A stretch of 64,000 nt of DNA from Gymnodinialimonas sp. 202GB13-11 (GTDB lineage: Bacteria > Pseudomonadota > Alphaproteobacteria > Rhodobacterales > Rhodobacteraceae), in contig NZ_JBFRBH010000001.1 in assembly GCF_040932485.1 (NCBI RefSeq), positions 1,674,001 through 1,738,000 on the forward strand, given 5' to 3'. Under the pieces are notes generated by a model, which saw nothing but the letters and a program-made list of their open reading frames with translations, did not search any database and was not told where the DNA came from. The translations under genes and the position numbers were made by a program. Shown piece by piece: positions 26,345 through 35,530 of this stretch (positions are counted from its first letter, which is position 1; each line of letters begins with the position of its first letter).

Positions 26345-27721
26345 ATGTCCCTCGACGCTGTCCTGACCCGCATCGACCAAGACCTCGACGCCGCCACCGA
26401 ACGCCTGTTTGACCTGTTGCGCATCCAGTCGATCTCCACCGACCCGGCCTTTGAAGGGGAGGTCGCCAAGGCCGCTGACTGGCTCGCGGCTGAGCTGACC
26501 GGCCTTGGGTTTGATGCCAGCGTGCGCCCTACTCCGGGCCACCCGATGGTCGTGGCCCACGGCGCGGATGACGGCCCGCATGTGCTGTTCTATGGCCACT
26601 ACGACGTGCAGCCGGTCGACCCTTTAGAGCTGTGGAACCGCGACCCCTTCGACCCGGTGATCGAAGAGCAGAACGGCGTGCCCGTCATCCGAGCACGCGG
26701 CGCGGCTGACGATAAGGGCCAGTTGATGACCTTTATCGAGGCCTGCCGTGCGTGGAAGGCCGAGTTCGGTAAGCTGCCCGCGAAGGTCACCATCTTTCTG
26801 GAAGGCGAAGAGGAAAGCGGCTCCCCCTCCTTGGTGCCGTTCCTTGAGGAAAACGCGGACGAGCTGAAGGCCGAGGTAGCCCTTATCTGTGACACAGGCC
26901 TCTATGCCGATGGGGTGCCGGGTATCGTGACGCAACTACGCGGCATGTTGCAGGAAGAGATCACCGTCACAGGCCCACGCATCGACTTACATTCCGGCAT
27001 GTTCGGTGGTGTGGCGATGAACCCGATCCGCGTCCTGAACCGGGTGTTGGCAAACCTGCATGACGATCAAGGTGTCATTCAGGTGCCCGGTTTCTATGAC
27101 GGCATCCCAGAGTTGGAGCCTGAGCTGAAGGCGCAATGGGACGGGCTCGGATTCGATGCAGAAGCGTTTCTTGGCCCCGTGGGCCTAAGCCATCCGGCGG
27201 GCGAAGCGGGCCGCACAGGCCTTGAGATGATCTGGTCGCGTCCGACCGCGGAAGTGAACGGCATCTGGGGCGGCTATACCGGCGCGGGCTTCAAGACCGT
27301 GCTGCCGTCCGAGGCCCATGCCAAGATCAGCTTCCGCCTTGTGGCGGGGCAAGACCCGCTGCGCCTACGTGAGAATTTCCGCGACTGGGTTCTGGCGCAA
27401 ATGCCGCCCGATTGCTCAGTTGATTTCAAGGAACACGGCGCATCGCCGGCAGGCATGATGGACACAAGCCACCCAATCTTCGAGAAAACGCGCGAAGCGT
27501 TGTCCGATGAATGGCCTGCAGAGGCCGCCTTTATCGGCTGCGGCGGCTCTATCCCCGTGGCGGGGTATTTCAAGACAATCCTTGGAATGGATTCCGTGTT
27601 GGCGGGCTTTGGCAAAGACGATGACGCTATCCATTCCCCCAATGAAAAATACGACGTGGAGAGTTTCCACAAGGGCATCCGGTCTTGGGCGCGGGTCTTG
27701 GGCAAGCTGGCCGACGGATAA
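26345..27721 (+). CDS. M20-family metallopeptidase / dipeptidase
   Basis: A 458-residue cytoplasmic M20 zinc peptidase. Metal and catalytic motifs are visible in order: FYGHYDVQP, GAADDKGQL, the catalytic pair in LEGEEESGSPSL and the CDTG segment; the dimerisation (lid) domain follows. The ATG at 26345 begins the homology and is preceded by AACGGAGTGCCC. Longer starts would add unrelated residues. Relatives hydrolyse dipeptides or related amides; substrate is unknown. It stands alone, divergent from the cytochrome P460-like gene. Confidence 0.88.
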   Translation: MSLDAVLTRIDQDLDAATERLFDLLRIQSISTDPAFEGEVAKAADWLAAELTGLGFDASVRPTPGHPMVVAHGADDGPHVLFYGHYDVQPVDPLELWNRDPFDPVIEEQNGVPVIRARGAADDKGQLMTFIEACRAWKAEFGKLPAKVTIFLEGEEESGSPSLVPFLEENADELKAEVALICDTGLYADGVPGIVTQLRGMLQEEITVTGPRIDLHSGMFGGVAMNPIRVLNRVLANLHDDQGVIQVPGFYDGIPELEPELKAQWDGLGFDAEAFLGPVGLSHPAGEAGRTGLEMIWSRPTAEVNGIWGGYTGAGFKTVLPSEAHAKISFRLVAGQDPLRLRENFRDWVLAQMPPDCSVDFKEHGASPAGMMDTSHPIFEKTREALSDEWPAEAAFIGCGGSIPVAGYFKTILGMDSVLAGFGKDDDAIHSPNEKYDVESFHKGIRSWARVLGKLADG

Positions 27722-27754
27722 AGGGATTGCGCCGCGCGTTCCGCGCGTCGCCGG

Positions 27755-27781
27755 GCGCAGATTTCCAAGGGAAATCTGCGC
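27755..27781. repeat. 12-bp perfect inverted repeat
   Basis: GCGCAGATTTCC and GGAAATCTGCGC form a perfect 12-bp stem with a 3-base loop, 34 bases after the M20 peptidase stop and before the convergent MATE gene. It has no T tract on either side, so it may be a hairpin at the mRNA end or a repetitive palindromic element rather than a classical terminator. Confidence 0.6.
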
Positions 27782-27819
27782 GACCCTACCGCAGGCATGG
27801 CGCGGAGTGGCTGGCGTTG

Positions 27820-27880
27820 GCGGGGGGCTGTCTGCCCCCTGCGCCAAAGCGCTCCCCCGAAGGATGTTTATGAAGCGACG
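27820..27880. repeat. Rhodobacteraceae-type intergenic repeat (copy 1, degenerate)
   Basis: On the minus strand this region reads CATAAACATCCTTCGGGGGAGC followed by a GGCGCAGGGGGCAG block. This arrangement resembles a repeat often seen at gene ends in Rhodobacteraceae. Looser relatives lie at 41514-41645 and 60735-60897. Confidence 0.35.
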
Positions 27881-27889
27881 AAGAGAGGC

Positions 27890-29248
27890 TCACGCTTTGG
27901 CGGCAAACGCCGCGCGCGCGGAGAGGTTTCTGTAGCGGAGGATCAGCACTAGCCCCGCGCCAGCAAGACCGATGGCGAGGCCCGCCCAGATCCCCTCTCC
28001 CTCGAAGCCGAGCGGGAAGCCGAGGATATAGGCCAAAGGCACCCCAACGATCCAATAGGCCACAAAAGCATACAGCATCGGCACGGTTGTATCTTGCAGC
28101 CCGCGCAAAAGGCCAAGCGCCATGACCTGGGCCGCATCAGCCAGTTGAAAGAAACAGGCCACGATCAGCAGGCTCACGCCAATGGCGATGATTTCAGGGC
28201 GCAGTGGATCGGTCGGGTCCACGAAAAGGCCCACAAGCGGGGCTGCGGCGACAATTAGCAGAACGATGGTGGCGGCCACCATAAGGCCTGACAGAAGGAG
28301 CGCGGCCCAAGCGGCGCGGCGCAGGCCCGTCGGATCGCCCAAACTCCACGCGCGGCCCACGCGGATCGTGGCAGCGGAACTCAGGCCAATATGGACCATG
28401 AACGTCACAGAGATGATCTGCAGCGCAATGCCATGGGCGGCCAATTCCAGCGTTCCGATCCAACCCATCAGCAACATCGTCGCCATAAAGAGGCCTGCCT
28501 CGGACACCAGCGTGACCGCAATGGGCGCGCCAAGGCGGAACACCTGCGCCATGGCCTGCGGATCGGGTCGCCAGAAACGGGCGAAAAGCGCGTATTTTGC
28601 CATGTCCGGCCCGCGCGCAGCATAGAGCGCGAGGATCGCGAAGATCAGGATATGGGTACCGAGAGAGGCAATAGCCGCCCCTTTCAACCCCAGCTCCGGC
28701 GCACCCAGATTACCAAAGATCAGCACCCAATTCATAAACGCGTTCAGCACAAGCCCGCCCAGCCAGGCCCAGAGCACAATGCCGGGACGGTCCAGCGCGC
28801 TCAGATGCGAGCGCAGCGCAATCAACAGCACGCCGGGCCAGATCGCCAGCCCCGCGATGCGCAAGTAATCTTGCGCGTCCGCCGCGACCTGCGGGTCTTG
28901 TCGGGCTTCCAGAAGGATCGCCTCGGAAAACCAGAAAAGCGGCAGCGCGGCAGCGCCGAAAATGAGGCCGATCCACAGGCCCATCCGGGTGACGCGCCGC
29001 ACTTGCACTGCGTCATCGCGCGCCGCCGCCGCCGCGACCATCGGCATCACGGCCAGCGAAAAGCCCATGCCCATGATCAGGATCAGGTGGAAATAGCTGG
29101 AACCGAGTGCCACGGCCGCCAATTCCTCAACCCCGTACCAACCCATCATCACCGTGTCTGTGACGCCGATGAAGGTTTGGGCCAATTGCCCGCCGATCAG
29201 GGGAAGGCCGAGTTTCAGCGTGGCGCGGATATGCTCGGCGAGTGTCAT
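27890..29248 (-). CDS. MATE-family efflux transporter
   Basis: A 452-residue, twelve-helix multidrug and toxin extrusion protein that exports cationic compounds in exchange for Na+ or H+. The N-terminal LKLGLPLIGGQLAQTFIGVTDTVMMGWYG and the matching segment in the second half (RLGAPIAVTLVSEAGLFMATMLLMGWIG) show the internal two-fold repeat of the family. Length is normal. No regulator is adjacent, and it is separated from the nickel/cobalt exporter by 42 bases in the same direction. Confidence 0.9.
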   Translation of the reverse strand: MTLAEHIRATLKLGLPLIGGQLAQTFIGVTDTVMMGWYGVEELAAVALGSSYFHLILIMGMGFSLAVMPMVAAAAARDDAVQVRRVTRMGLWIGLIFGAAALPLFWFSEAILLEARQDPQVAADAQDYLRIAGLAIWPGVLLIALRSHLSALDRPGIVLWAWLGGLVLNAFMNWVLIFGNLGAPELGLKGAAIASLGTHILIFAILALYAARGPDMAKYALFARFWRPDPQAMAQVFRLGAPIAVTLVSEAGLFMATMLLMGWIGTLELAAHGIALQIISVTFMVHIGLSSAATIRVGRAWSLGDPTGLRRAAWAALLLSGLMVAATIVLLIVAAAPLVGLFVDPTDPLRPEIIAIGVSLLIVACFFQLADAAQVMALGLLRGLQDTTVPMLYAFVAYWIVGVPLAYILGFPLGFEGEGIWAGLAIGLAGAGLVLILRYRNLSARAAFAAKA

Positions 29249-29290
29249 GGGCGCGGCTTACGCCGATGGCACGCCCCCCACAAGCCGCGT

Positions 29291-30232
29291 TCAAAGGGCT
29301 GCTACAGCCAGTTGAGTGGCCAGCAAGGCTACGACTGCGCCCACCGCCAGTTCGATCCATGGTTGAACGCGCGCTAGAGCTGCCCCTCCGGCCAGGCCCG
29401 CCAACACGCCCTGCCGCAACCCGACAGAGGCCAGCGCGACAGCAACTGTGACCGACGCCGTGCCCAGCGACATTGCGACGGTTCCTGCAACACCCGCCCA
29501 GAACACGCCGAGCTGTGCGGTCAGGATCAGCAGGAAAAGCGCGCCCGTGCAGGGCCTTACGGCAATGGCCGCAATTAGGGCTGCAACCTCCCGGGGGCCG
29601 GTTGCCTGCGCCAGCGCCTCTGGGTCCGGGCCATGGGCATGGCCACAAGTGGAGCAGGCATGGCCGTCCCCAGTATGGTCGTGATCGTGGTGGTGTCCGT
29701 GGCCATGGTTGTGATCATGGGCGTGGGCGGTCGCCTGCCGCGCCCGCCAGAGCCCCCGTGCACCCCGGAACGCCAGCCAAAGACCGACCAGCGCAATGGC
29801 CCCGAAACTCAGTGGCGCAAAAAACCGGTCCGCTGCATCGGTCATCTGCTCCCGGCTCCAGCCGATCAGCCACAGGCCTACGCCCACCAGAACAATCGCT
29901 GTCAGCCCCTGCGCCAGGCTGGAAGCCATGGCCACCGCCGACAAACGCCAAGCTCCAACGGCTCGCGCCGCGCCGTAGCCACCGATCAACAGCTTGCCAT
30001 GGCCGGGACCAGCCGCATGGAAAAAGCCATATCCGAAACAGATCGACATCAGCCCGGCCACCGCAGCAGGCTCCCCGGCGCGCAACCGGCGCAAAGCGCC
30101 TGCCATCGCCTCCTGCGCCGTGCGTTGGCCCTCCAGCGCCCAGGCGGTCACAACCCGGTCGCCGCCCGACAGCCAGAACCACAGGCCCGCGCCCAACACG
30201 GCCAAGGCGACACCGGCAATCACCCACCGCAT
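29291..30232 (-). CDS. Nickel/cobalt exporter, NicO/RcnA-like, with His-rich loop
   Basis: A 313-residue membrane protein of the NicO family. The motif FGYGFFHAAGPGHGK (67-80) is the metal-transport signature. A cytoplasmic loop (170-200) carries a His/Asp-rich run plus a CSTC pair, a likely Ni/Co sensor or store. Helices flank this loop on both sides. Its ATG overlaps the end of the DUF1007 gene by 13 bases, and this pair recurs in proteobacteria as a metal homeostasis module. Whether it works as exporter or importer is not decided by sequence. Confidence 0.85.
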   Translation of the reverse strand: MRWVIAGVALAVLGAGLWFWLSGGDRVVTAWALEGQRTAQEAMAGALRRLRAGEPAAVAGLMSICFGYGFFHAAGPGHGKLLIGGYGAARAVGAWRLSAVAMASSLAQGLTAIVLVGVGLWLIGWSREQMTDAADRFFAPLSFGAIALVGLWLAFRGARGLWRARQATAHAHDHNHGHGHHHDHDHTGDGHACSTCGHAHGPDPEALAQATGPREVAALIAAIAVRPCTGALFLLILTAQLGVFWAGVAGTVAMSLGTASVTVAVALASVGLRQGVLAGLAGGAALARVQPWIELAVGAVVALLATQLAVAAL

Positions 30233-30879
30233 GCAAACACGACCCTATCGGCGAAATATGCTCCCACGGCCGGGAAGTTATCCTCTGCCGCGACAGCACC
30301 GCCGATCTCTTCCATCGCAGCATCCAGCACGGCATAGGCCGCGTCCAGATCGGCACGCTCCAGGCCCGGCACACAATCTGCGCCGTCTACAACCATCTCA
30401 CCCGTCATCTCGAAGGCGATGTAGAATTCCGGATCATAGGCCTGTGCCACAAAGACACCGTCGCCACCGGGGTCCACAACCGGGCGGCGATGGACCGTGC
30501 GCATCTGCCCCTCACCCACCAACTCCATGGACACAGCCTCTGGCGCGCCAATCTCCAGCGCCACATCGCCCCGGCGCAGCTCCAGCCCGCCCTCGAACCC
30601 ACTGTTCCAGTTCAGGTCAAAGCCAAGATGCGCCTCAACCTCCGCGTCCGTCAGGGCCAGATCAAAATCCTCATCTAGCCCGTAATCTTCCAGCAAAATC
30701 AGCGAATACAGCCCGTCATAAAGCCACGTCACCTCAACGGCTGTCACATATCCGTCTTCCATGATCACCCGAAGGCCCGCATCAATGAAGATATGAGGAT
30801 GCGCCCCCGATGCGCCCGGCCAAAGGGCCGCCACACAGGCAATCGGCACCACTCGGGTCAGCTTCAAAGGCAATCGCAT
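30220..30879 (-). CDS. DUF1007-family periplasmic protein
   Basis: A 219-residue exported protein. The ATG at 30879 opens a signal peptide (MRLPLKLTRVVPIACVAAL...GASGA) and the mature chain begins with HPHIFIDAG, the DUF1007 signature with two histidines near the N terminus, likely to bind metal. The longer open frame upstream lacks similarity. The gene partly overlaps the NicO-like exporter, so the two are probably co-translated. I infer a periplasmic metal-binding partner of the transporter. Confidence 0.82.
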   Translation of the reverse strand: MRLPLKLTRVVPIACVAALWPGASGAHPHIFIDAGLRVIMEDGYVTAVEVTWLYDGLYSLILLEDYGLDEDFDLALTDAEVEAHLGFDLNWNSGFEGGLELRRGDVALEIGAPEAVSMELVGEGQMRTVHRRPVVDPGGDGVFVAQAYDPEFYIAFEMTGEMVVDGADCVPGLERADLDAAYAVLDAAMEEIGGAVAAEDNFPAVGAYFADRVVFACGG

Positions 30880-31062
30880 AACCGTGTGTATCCTTCGGCC
30901 ATTGAGGCGGAGCAAGGGGCGTTTTGCACGGTTCGGCACACATCCGCCCAGCGATTGTCTCCGAAAAGCACCGCTATTGTTCTCAGCTCGCTGCCAATGC
31001 GCCACATTCTTGCCCGCTTCTGGGCGCATACCGATCACTCAGTGTTACGAAGGTAAAGTGTC

Positions 31063-31644
31063 GTGAGTATCGGAAATCTGTTCCAAACGTTTATTGACGA
31101 GGAACTTGGCGCAATCACCACCGATTGGACCGCCCTCACAGGGCTTGCCGTGGGTTTTGCGCTGGCCACAGCAGCTCTCTTCACCGACATCAATGGCATG
31201 CTCGCGGGCAATATGAACGAAGAGCTTGCAGATGGCGACATTGCCGATGACTGGCCGCACTACGTCACCGATCACTTTGAGCCTTTGCTGGCCTCCGGCT
31301 ATCTGAGCGTTGGCCAGGCCGCCTATTTGCACAGCGAAGCGTTCGACATGATGAACCATGAGGTCATCACCCGGCTTGATGCAGGCATTGCAGCCCTCGA
31401 AAACGGCACCATCACGGCACCCGAACTGGCTGAACTCGTTTCAATCGCGTCCATCGCGCACCAGCGCAACCTCGTCCCGGACACGCTGCTGAACGAGCAT
31501 TTCGGATTTGACAACGACACGACCCCTTACATGACAGCCGACAGTGCGCCTGACGCGGGTGACGCGCCTTATTCCGGCCCGTCCTGCACGCAATACGGCA
31601 ATAATTGCGGGGACGACGTCGCCAACAACGGGACAAGCGGATAA
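31063..31644 (+). CDS. Flp-prepilin-like protein with helical C-terminal domain (paralogue 1)
   Basis: A 193-residue protein of unknown function starting at GTG with AAGG about 11 bases upstream. Residues 16-22 read G-AITTDW and are followed by a hydrophobic helix (TALTGLAVGFALATAAL). This aligns with the Flp prepilin site G-ATAIEY: Asp replaces Glu at +5 and Trp replaces Tyr at +6. The remaining 150 residues are soluble, mainly helical, acidic, and end in a low-complexity tail with two Cys. The block SIASIAHQRNLV is shared with the next gene. It overlaps that gene (TAATG). Far longer than a true Flp pilin. Confidence 0.75.
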   Translation: MSIGNLFQTFIDEELGAITTDWTALTGLAVGFALATAALFTDINGMLAGNMNEELADGDIADDWPHYVTDHFEPLLASGYLSVGQAAYLHSEAFDMMNHEVITRLDAGIAALENGTITAPELAELVSIASIAHQRNLVPDTLLNEHFGFDNDTTPYMTADSAPDAGDAPYSGPSCTQYGNNCGDDVANNGTSG

Positions 31645-32174
31645 TGCGCGTTCAATCCAAATCATTCGTGTCGCTGCTTGCAACGGATTTCGTCCGGGCC
31701 GAAGACGGCGTTACCACAACGGATTGGACCGTCCTCGCCTCACTCTGTGTGGGACTTGCTCTGGCAACTTCCGGAGAATTGACGGATGTCTTTAATTTGA
31801 TTGCCGGTCAGGTCGACGGCGAAATGCGCGACCGTCAGATGCAAGATGATTGGGTAGAATTCTACGCCAGCCATTTCCAGCCGATGCTCGAAGCCGGCGT
31901 GCTCGACGAAGCAACCGCCTCCAGCTACCACGATCTTGCCGGCGGAATGATGAACCACACATTGATGTCGGAACTCGAAGCCGGCATCGAGATGTTGGAA
32001 AACGATGTACTGACCCAAGAGCAACTTGGTCAGTTAATCTCGGTTGCCTCGATCGCGCATCAACGCAACCTCGTCGATCCGGCCGTTCTCGACTACTATT
32101 TTGGGTTCGACGGGTCCGATCCGTATTACATGCAGACCGCCAGCGCCCCGCCGCCTCCGTCACAGACAAGCTGA
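31644..32174 (+). CDS. Flp-prepilin-like protein with helical C-terminal domain (paralogue 2)
   Basis: A 176-residue paralogue of the preceding protein, translationally coupled to it through TAATG. A longer N-terminal leader (22 residues, with Lys and Arg) precedes G-VTTTDW at 22-28 and a hydrophobic helix (TVLASLCVGLALATSG). The C-terminal domain repeats the same order of motifs: an acidic DW segment, GMMNH, a helix with LE..I..LE, SVASIAHQRNLV and FGFD...YYM. The end is a Pro-rich tail. Probably processed and assembled or anchored in the inner membrane with paralogue 1; no Tad machinery is in the window. Confidence 0.75.
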   Translation: MRVQSKSFVSLLATDFVRAEDGVTTTDWTVLASLCVGLALATSGELTDVFNLIAGQVDGEMRDRQMQDDWVEFYASHFQPMLEAGVLDEATASSYHDLAGGMMNHTLMSELEAGIEMLENDVLTQEQLGQLISVASIAHQRNLVDPAVLDYYFGFDGSDPYYMQTASAPPPPSQTS

Positions 32175-32230
32175 CGGCATTGGTGGGAGGGGGGAGGAAA
32201 ATTGCTGCGCGCGCGCAGCAACAGCGCAAG

Positions 32231-33412
32231 TCACGAAACGCGAAGCAACAACGTGTCTTGGGCCGCTTCCGCCTCGGCCACGATCGCACGAACCCGGCGT
32301 CCCTCTGCAATGGGATAGGCTGCACTTTCGTGCTCCGTGACCTCATCGGGCATGCCATCAGGGAAAAGCAGCATCAAATCAGCCTGCGCAGCCCGGTCCA
32401 GACCGGCCCAAGCTTGCGGCCCCATAAGCAGGCTTTCTGCGGCAATGCCCTCCGCGTCCAGAATATGGTGGCCTTCCAACAGGATATGGACGTAGTGAAA
32501 ATCGGCGTCCGGTATCCATTCCTCTATGCCAAATTGGCCCACCAAATCCTTGGCCGGGGCCAAGACAGTCTCGGCGCCCAGCCGCGCCGCGATGGAGTCG
32601 CCGGACAAAGCCAAACGATGGTGGCGCGATACGCGCAACACGTCCCCAGATGCGGCCGGGATCGAGATCCCGCGCAAAGAAGGGTCCGCCTGCACCTCAG
32701 ACAGTTTGACATGCCGGGCGAAAACCCAGGCCACAGGCTGCGGTCCGCTGTCGAGCGTGCAGACCGTATCTCCGGGGCGCAGCCTTTCGACCGCCTTGAA
32801 CCCGTCAGGCGTGCGAATGCGCGTCCCACCCACAAAGCAGATATTGGGCGCGCCGGGTGTGGGTGTCTGATTGTTGTCAAACCCGGTTGAGGTGCGTTGG
32901 ATCGACCGACCATCAATATCATTTCCGAAGTCTTCGCCACTGCCAGACTGCGTGGCCGTGCTGGAAAAGCCGGTATAGTCATTCGGTGGGTCGTCGAACG
33001 TGTCGCCGTTGTAGACGGCCTGAATAAATTCGTCGTTGTCAGGGTCATAGACGACAACGTTGTCTCTGGCGTTATTAAGAACGCCGCTTCCAAAATCCGC
33101 ATCAAAGGCCAGATTATCGCCAGTCGTCGCGGGCAGGCTGCCCCCGTTCTGCACATTGCGCACGACGACAGCGTGCGCGCCTGCTTCCAGAATTGTGCCC
33201 GGTGGAAAGGTGAACCAATTGCCGCGTCCGGCATCCCAAAGCTCTAGCCCCGAGATGTCTATGGCGCTGCCGGAGGTGTTGACCAGCTCCACATATTCGT
33301 CACCGCCGCGCGCAACACCATTCACGTCGGTGTCGGTGTTGAACCCGCCCGAGCTATTGGGATCCGCAAGGATCTCGTTGATGGCGATCCCGCCAAGAAG
33401 GGTATCCGGCAT
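32231..33412 (-). CDS. Lamin-tail domain plus Hint domain protein
   Basis: A 393-residue protein. Residues about 8-190 form a lamin-tail-like (LTD) beta sandwich (INEILADP...GDEYVELVNTSGSAIDISGLEL). At about 193 a Hint domain begins with ICFVGGTRIRTPDG, the Cys being the candidate self-cleavage nucleophile, followed by LRPGDTVCT and RVSRHHRLAL. In Rhodobacteraceae such Hint_2 domains cap many large secreted proteins. No signal peptide is visible, so export would be by a type I or other route. It is convergent with the Flp-like pair. No Shine-Dalgarno is seen before the ATG. Confidence 0.8.
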   Translation of the reverse strand: MPDTLLGGIAINEILADPNSSGGFNTDTDVNGVARGGDEYVELVNTSGSAIDISGLELWDAGRGNWFTFPPGTILEAGAHAVVVRNVQNGGSLPATTGDNLAFDADFGSGVLNNARDNVVVYDPDNDEFIQAVYNGDTFDDPPNDYTGFSSTATQSGSGEDFGNDIDGRSIQRTSTGFDNNQTPTPGAPNICFVGGTRIRTPDGFKAVERLRPGDTVCTLDSGPQPVAWVFARHVKLSEVQADPSLRGISIPAASGDVLRVSRHHRLALSGDSIAARLGAETVLAPAKDLVGQFGIEEWIPDADFHYVHILLEGHHILDAEGIAAESLLMGPQAWAGLDRAAQADLMLLFPDGMPDEVTEHESAAYPIAEGRRVRAIVAEAEAAQDTLLLRVS

Positions 33413-33568
33413 CTGACTGCCCGCACATTCGAATGATCTTTCAACAGTATAGGCGAACTGGGGTCAGAATATGGCGGGGAGAATGCGCTTAAGCCTCCCA
33501 CAGCACCTTCCCCCCCTCCCCCAAACCTGCCATTATTGGCAAAAGGGCACACAATATAGAGCAGAGCC

Positions 33569-35530
33569 ATGGCCGACGACCTTCTATCGGGCACCCCCGA
33601 CGCGCAAGCCTATGACGCCTCCTCCATCGAGGTGTTGGAGGGGCTGGAGCCTGTGCGCAAACGCCCCGGCATGTATATTGGCGGCACCGATGAACGCGCG
33701 CTGCACCATCTGGTGGCCGAAGTGCTCGACAATTCCATGGACGAGGCCGTCGCGGGCCACGCCAACCGCATCGAAGTGACGCTCCACGCCGACTACTCCG
33801 TCACCATCACCGACAATGGCCGCGGCATCCCGATCGACCCGCACCCCAAATTCCCCGATAAATCCGCCCTCGAAGTGATCCTCTGCACTCTGCACGCGGG
33901 CGGCAAATTCTCCGGCAAGGCCTATCAGACGTCGGGCGGCCTCCACGGCGTCGGCGTCTCCGTCGTCAACGCGCTGTCCGATCACGTCCGCGTCGAAGTC
34001 GCCCGCAATCGAGAGCTTTTCGCCCAAGACTTCTCCCGCGGCGTCCCCCAAGGCCCCGTCCAGTCGCTCGGCACGACACCCAACCGCCGCGGCACCGCCG
34101 TCACCTTCCACGCGGACGAACAAATCTTCGGCTCGCACCGGTTCAAGCCCGCGCGGCTCCACAAGATGGTCCGCTCCAAGGCCTATCTGTTCTCGGGCGT
34201 CGAAATCCGCTGGAAGTCCGAGATCGACGATGGCGAAACGCCCACCGAAGCCACCTTCCACTTCCCCGGCGGCCTCGCCGACTACCTCGGCGAAACCCTC
34301 GGCACCGCGCCGGTCTATTCCGACAAACCCTTCGCGGGCAAAGTCGACTTCCAGCCCCGCTTCGGCGTGCCCGGCTCCGTCGAATGGGCCATCAACTGGA
34401 CCCCCACACGCGACGGCTTCATGCAGTCCTACTGCAACACCGTCCCCACCCCCGAAGGCGGCACCCATGTCGCGGGCTTCTTCGGCGCCGTCCTCAAAGG
34501 CATCAAGGCGTACGGGGAACTCGCCAACAACAAGAAGGCCGCCAACATCACCCGCGACGACCTCGCCAACGGGGCCTGCGCGCTGGTATCCTGCTTCATC
34601 TCCGAGCCTGAATTCGTGGGCCAAACCAAGGACCGCCTGGCGACAACCGAGGCCCAACGCCTCGTCGAAGGCGCCGTCCGCGACCACCTCGACAACTGGC
34701 TCGGCCAGAACACCAAAGAGGCGGGCGCGATCCTCGATTTCCTCGTCCTGCGCGCCGAAGAACGCCTGCGGAGAAAGCAGGAGAAAGAAACCGCCCGCAA
34801 ATCCGCCACCAAGAAACTCCGCCTTCCCGGCAAGCTCGTCGATTGCTCCCAATCCGCCCGCGAAGGCACCGAACTCTTCATCGTCGAAGGCGACAGCGCC
34901 GGTGGCTCTGCCAAGATGGCGCGCGACCGCAAGACCCAGGCCCTCCTGCCCCTGCGCGGCAAGATCCTCAACGTCCTTGGTGCGGCCTCCTCGAAACTCT
35001 CCTCCAACGCCGAAATCAGTGACCTCACGCAGGCCCTCGGCGTCGGCCTTGGCACCAAATTCAACATCGACGACCTGCGCTACGACAAGATCATCATCAT
35101 GACCGACGCGGACGTCGACGGCGCCCATATCGCGTCCCTCCTAATGACGTTCTTCTTCACCCAGATGCGCCCGATGATCGACCAGGGCCACCTGTACCTG
35201 GCCTGCCCGCCCCTCTTCCGCCTCACCCAAGGCGCGAAACGCGTCTATTGCATTGATGAGGCCGAGCGTGACGAATGGCTCGCCAAGGGTTTGGGCGGCA
35301 AAGGAAAAATCGACGTCTCCCGCTTCAAGGGCCTCGGCGAAATGGACGCCAAGGACCTCAAAGAGACAACGATGGACGTCTCAACCCGCAAACTCATCCG
35401 CGTCAATGTCGACGACGACGTGCCGGGCGAGACCGGAGACCTCGTCGAACGCCTTATGGGCAAAAAACCCGAACTCCGCTTCCAATACATTCAAGAGAAT
35501 GCGCGGTTTGTGGAGGAGTTGGATGTTTAG
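33569..35530 (+). CDS. parE: DNA topoisomerase IV subunit B
   Basis: A 653-residue type IIA topoisomerase ATPase subunit that decatenates daughter chromosomes together with ParC. GHKL ATPase motifs are EVLDNSMDEAVAGHA and DNGRGIPIDPHP, the transducer domain follows, and the TOPRIM domain shows IVEGDSAGGSAKMARDR and MTDADVDGAHI. Length and the PIDPHPKFPDKSALE segment favour ParE over GyrB. Codon use is strongly C-ended. A small lipoprotein gene overlaps its last 8 bases. Confidence 0.93.
   Translation: MADDLLSGTPDAQAYDASSIEVLEGLEPVRKRPGMYIGGTDERALHHLVAEVLDNSMDEAVAGHANRIEVTLHADYSVTITDNGRGIPIDPHPKFPDKSALEVILCTLHAGGKFSGKAYQTSGGLHGVGVSVVNALSDHVRVEVARNRELFAQDFSRGVPQGPVQSLGTTPNRRGTAVTFHADEQIFGSHRFKPARLHKMVRSKAYLFSGVEIRWKSEIDDGETPTEATFHFPGGLADYLGETLGTAPVYSDKPFAGKVDFQPRFGVPGSVEWAINWTPTRDGFMQSYCNTVPTPEGGTHVAGFFGAVLKGIKAYGELANNKKAANITRDDLANGACALVSCFISEPEFVGQTKDRLATTEAQRLVEGAVRDHLDNWLGQNTKEAGAILDFLVLRAEERLRRKQEKETARKSATKKLRLPGKLVDCSQSAREGTELFIVEGDSAGGSAKMARDRKTQALLPLRGKILNVLGAASSKLSSNAEISDLTQALGVGLGTKFNIDDLRYDKIIIMTDADVDGAHIASLLMTFFFTQMRPMIDQGHLYLACPPLFRLTQGAKRVYCIDEAERDEWLAKGLGGKGKIDVSRFKGLGEMDAKDLKETTMDVSTRKLIRVNVDDDVPGETGDLVERLMGKKPELRFQYIQENARFVEELDV

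Noticed and set aside
33584-35128. A 514-codon open frame on the minus strand, opposite parE.
   Set aside because: It is antisense to a clear topoisomerase gene and its low-complexity Gly/Ala/Val/Asp composition is what a GC-rich, C-ended coding strand gives when read backwards.
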